Notes under the pieces: generated by a model
What the model was told of the DNA's origin: nothing
Databases searched by the model: none
Seen by the model: only the letters and a program-made list of their open reading frames with translations
Shown: one piece after another, positions 7,220 through 8,103 of the stretch
How the letters are laid out: the number at the start of each line of letters is the position of its first letter
How positions within the stretch are numbered: the stretch's first letter is position 1
Translations under genes and position numbers: made by a program
NCBI GenBank assembly: GCA_903897205.1
Contig: CAIUAS010000257.1
Coordinates: 1 to 8,103 of the forward strand
DNA from: an uncultured Gammaproteobacteria bacterium
GTDB lineage: Bacteria; Pseudomonadota; Gammaproteobacteria; CAIUAS01
Direction: 5' to 3'
DNA: 8,103 nt

Positions 7220-8103
7220 ATGATTGAATTGCAACCACCTAGCTTAAAAGATAGTCAGGTAGAAATAGACGTCCCTCATGATAATAGCTGTTTATATTGG
7301 GCAGCCGCATTAGCTTACCTACTCCCTACTTTTGATGATCATAGTTTTCAAGAGCGATTTATTAAATTATTTGGCGAAACAGAAATCGCTCAACAAGAAC
7401 ATGTAAAAAATTTAATTAAGGCATATAACCCTTTTTCCTGCACTAAACTATTTGAAGACCATAAAGTCAATCGATTAGTTAGAGAAACTTTTCGTGGACG
7501 TATTTGCAAATTTATGTCAGAGAATAGAACTGATTTTGAAGAATTCTTTGCTAGTGAGAACAAACGGGAGAGCACATTCGATGATTATCTAGCTAGAATG
7601 CATAGCCCAAAAGCATGGGGCGGCGATCTTGAAATACGTGCAATGAGTTTTTTGCTAAACTGTACTATTGTATTAAGAGCGACAGGACAACGTTATGAAG
7701 CTCCAAGCACTAGTAACGTTAAGCTGCATTTAATTCATGTTAATATAGAAAACGAAAATATGTTAGGTAATCATTATCATTTTCAGTTAGCAAAAGATAT
7801 CGTTGATATTTTACAAACTTCAAAACAAACAACTCCTGAAATATCTTCAGCAGATAGTGAACAAGAACAGAACGTTTATATTGATGAAAAAATATTCGAT
7901 GAGTTAAAAGATTTAATTCTGAATGACCAGGATTGTAACGATAACGAGCTAAAAATAAAATTAAATACCTACAAGGAAAAATACAAATTTGACATCAACT
8001 ATATTAATGAAACTTATGAAGAATCCGACGTTGAACCTGAACATATTAGCCAAGAGAAATATATACTCACTAAAGAAACTTTGTTCCACGTTGCAGTGGA
8101 AAA
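7220..8103 (+). CDS. OTU-family cysteine protease (putative deubiquitinase effector), apparently with ankyrin repeats; 3' end outside window
   Basis: The frame is open from the ATG at 7220 to the window edge, giving 294 residues with no stop. Residues 18-35 (motif DNSCLYWA at 21-28) match the OTU nucleophile motif, with D21 and C24 as expected catalytic residues. WGGDLEIRAMS (133-143) matches the conserved OTU segment WGG-x-x-E, and NHYHF (184-188) supplies the expected histidine, H185, followed by an aromatic residue. The domain thus spans about 15-195 and looks intact. OTU enzymes cut ubiquitin chains. A polar, acidic linker (about 200-280) follows, and the last visible residues, TKETLFHVAVE (284-294), fit the T-x-x-H-x-A core of an ankyrin repeat. 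No signal peptide or membrane helix is seen, consistent with cytoplasmic synthesis and delivery by a type IV-like system, which is inference. The gene is more A+T-rich than the core genes beside it, consistent with acquisition. Spacing of the catalytic motifs is wide, so the ubiquitin-linkage class cannot be read from it. Confidence 0.85.
   Translation, partial: MIELQPPSLKDSQVEIDVPHDNSCLYWAAALAYLLPTFDDHSFQERFIKLFGETEIAQQEHVKNLIKAYNPFSCTKLFEDHKVNRLVRETFRGRICKFMSENRTDFEEFFASENKRESTFDDYLARMHSPKAWGGDLEIRAMSFLLNCTIVLRATGQRYEAPSTSNVKLHLIHVNIENENMLGNHYHFQLAKDIVDILQTSKQTTPEISSADSEQEQNVYIDEKIFDELKDLILNDQDCNDNELKIKLNTYKEKYKFDINYINETYEESDVEPEHISQEKYILTKETLFHVAVE

Noticed and set aside
7390..7575. Open frame on the minus strand inside the OTU gene
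   Set aside because: It is antisense to well-supported coding sequence with recognisable motifs and has no recognisable product of its own.

Overview
The window most resembles a chromosomal segment of an intracellular or amoeba-associated gammaproteobacterium, probably of the order Legionellales. This is inference. It rests on a bacterial RF3 gene, a periplasmic Cu,Zn superoxide dismutase, a secreted GH5 cellulase of the kind known from Legionella, and an OTU-type cysteine protease that appears to run into ankyrin repeats, an architecture typical of host-directed effectors. Base composition is AT-rich and uneven: the two edge genes are visibly poorer in G+C than the central ones (for example 19 G/C of 60 at 7801-7860 against 27 of 60 at 3481-3540).

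Layout. Bases 1-1284 (+) hold the 3' part of a large gene that I cannot assign. It converges on a block of four minus-strand genes, which in transcription order are sodC (7004-6507), a GH5 endoglucanase (6321-4639), prfC/RF3 (4521-2950) and a GT83/ArnT-like membrane glycosyltransferase (2926-1394). prfC and the glycosyltransferase are separated by only 23 bases and probably share a transcript. The gaps sodC-GH5 (185 bp) and GH5-prfC (117 bp) contain inverted repeats and plausible promoters, so those genes are probably separate units. From 7220 to the window end (+), divergent from sodC, lies the 5' part of the OTU protease gene.

How they may work together. prfC is housekeeping (translation termination). 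The glycosyltransferase probably modifies an envelope glycan such as lipid A. SodC protects the periplasm against superoxide. The GH5 enzyme would be exported to cut beta-1,4-glucan, and cellulose of amoebal cyst walls is a plausible substrate. The OTU protein would act on host ubiquitin if delivered to the host cell. SodC, cellulase and OTU effector together fit life inside or beside protists, but nothing in the sequence proves co-regulation.

The best candidates for new biology are the OTU-ankyrin protein, the six-cysteine N-terminal module of the GH5 enzyme, the perfect palindrome over the predicted GH5 -10 box, and the unassigned gene at the left edge. No CRISPR array, tRNA, rRNA, insertion sequence or phage gene was seen. 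No stretch longer than 300 bases lacks a gene.
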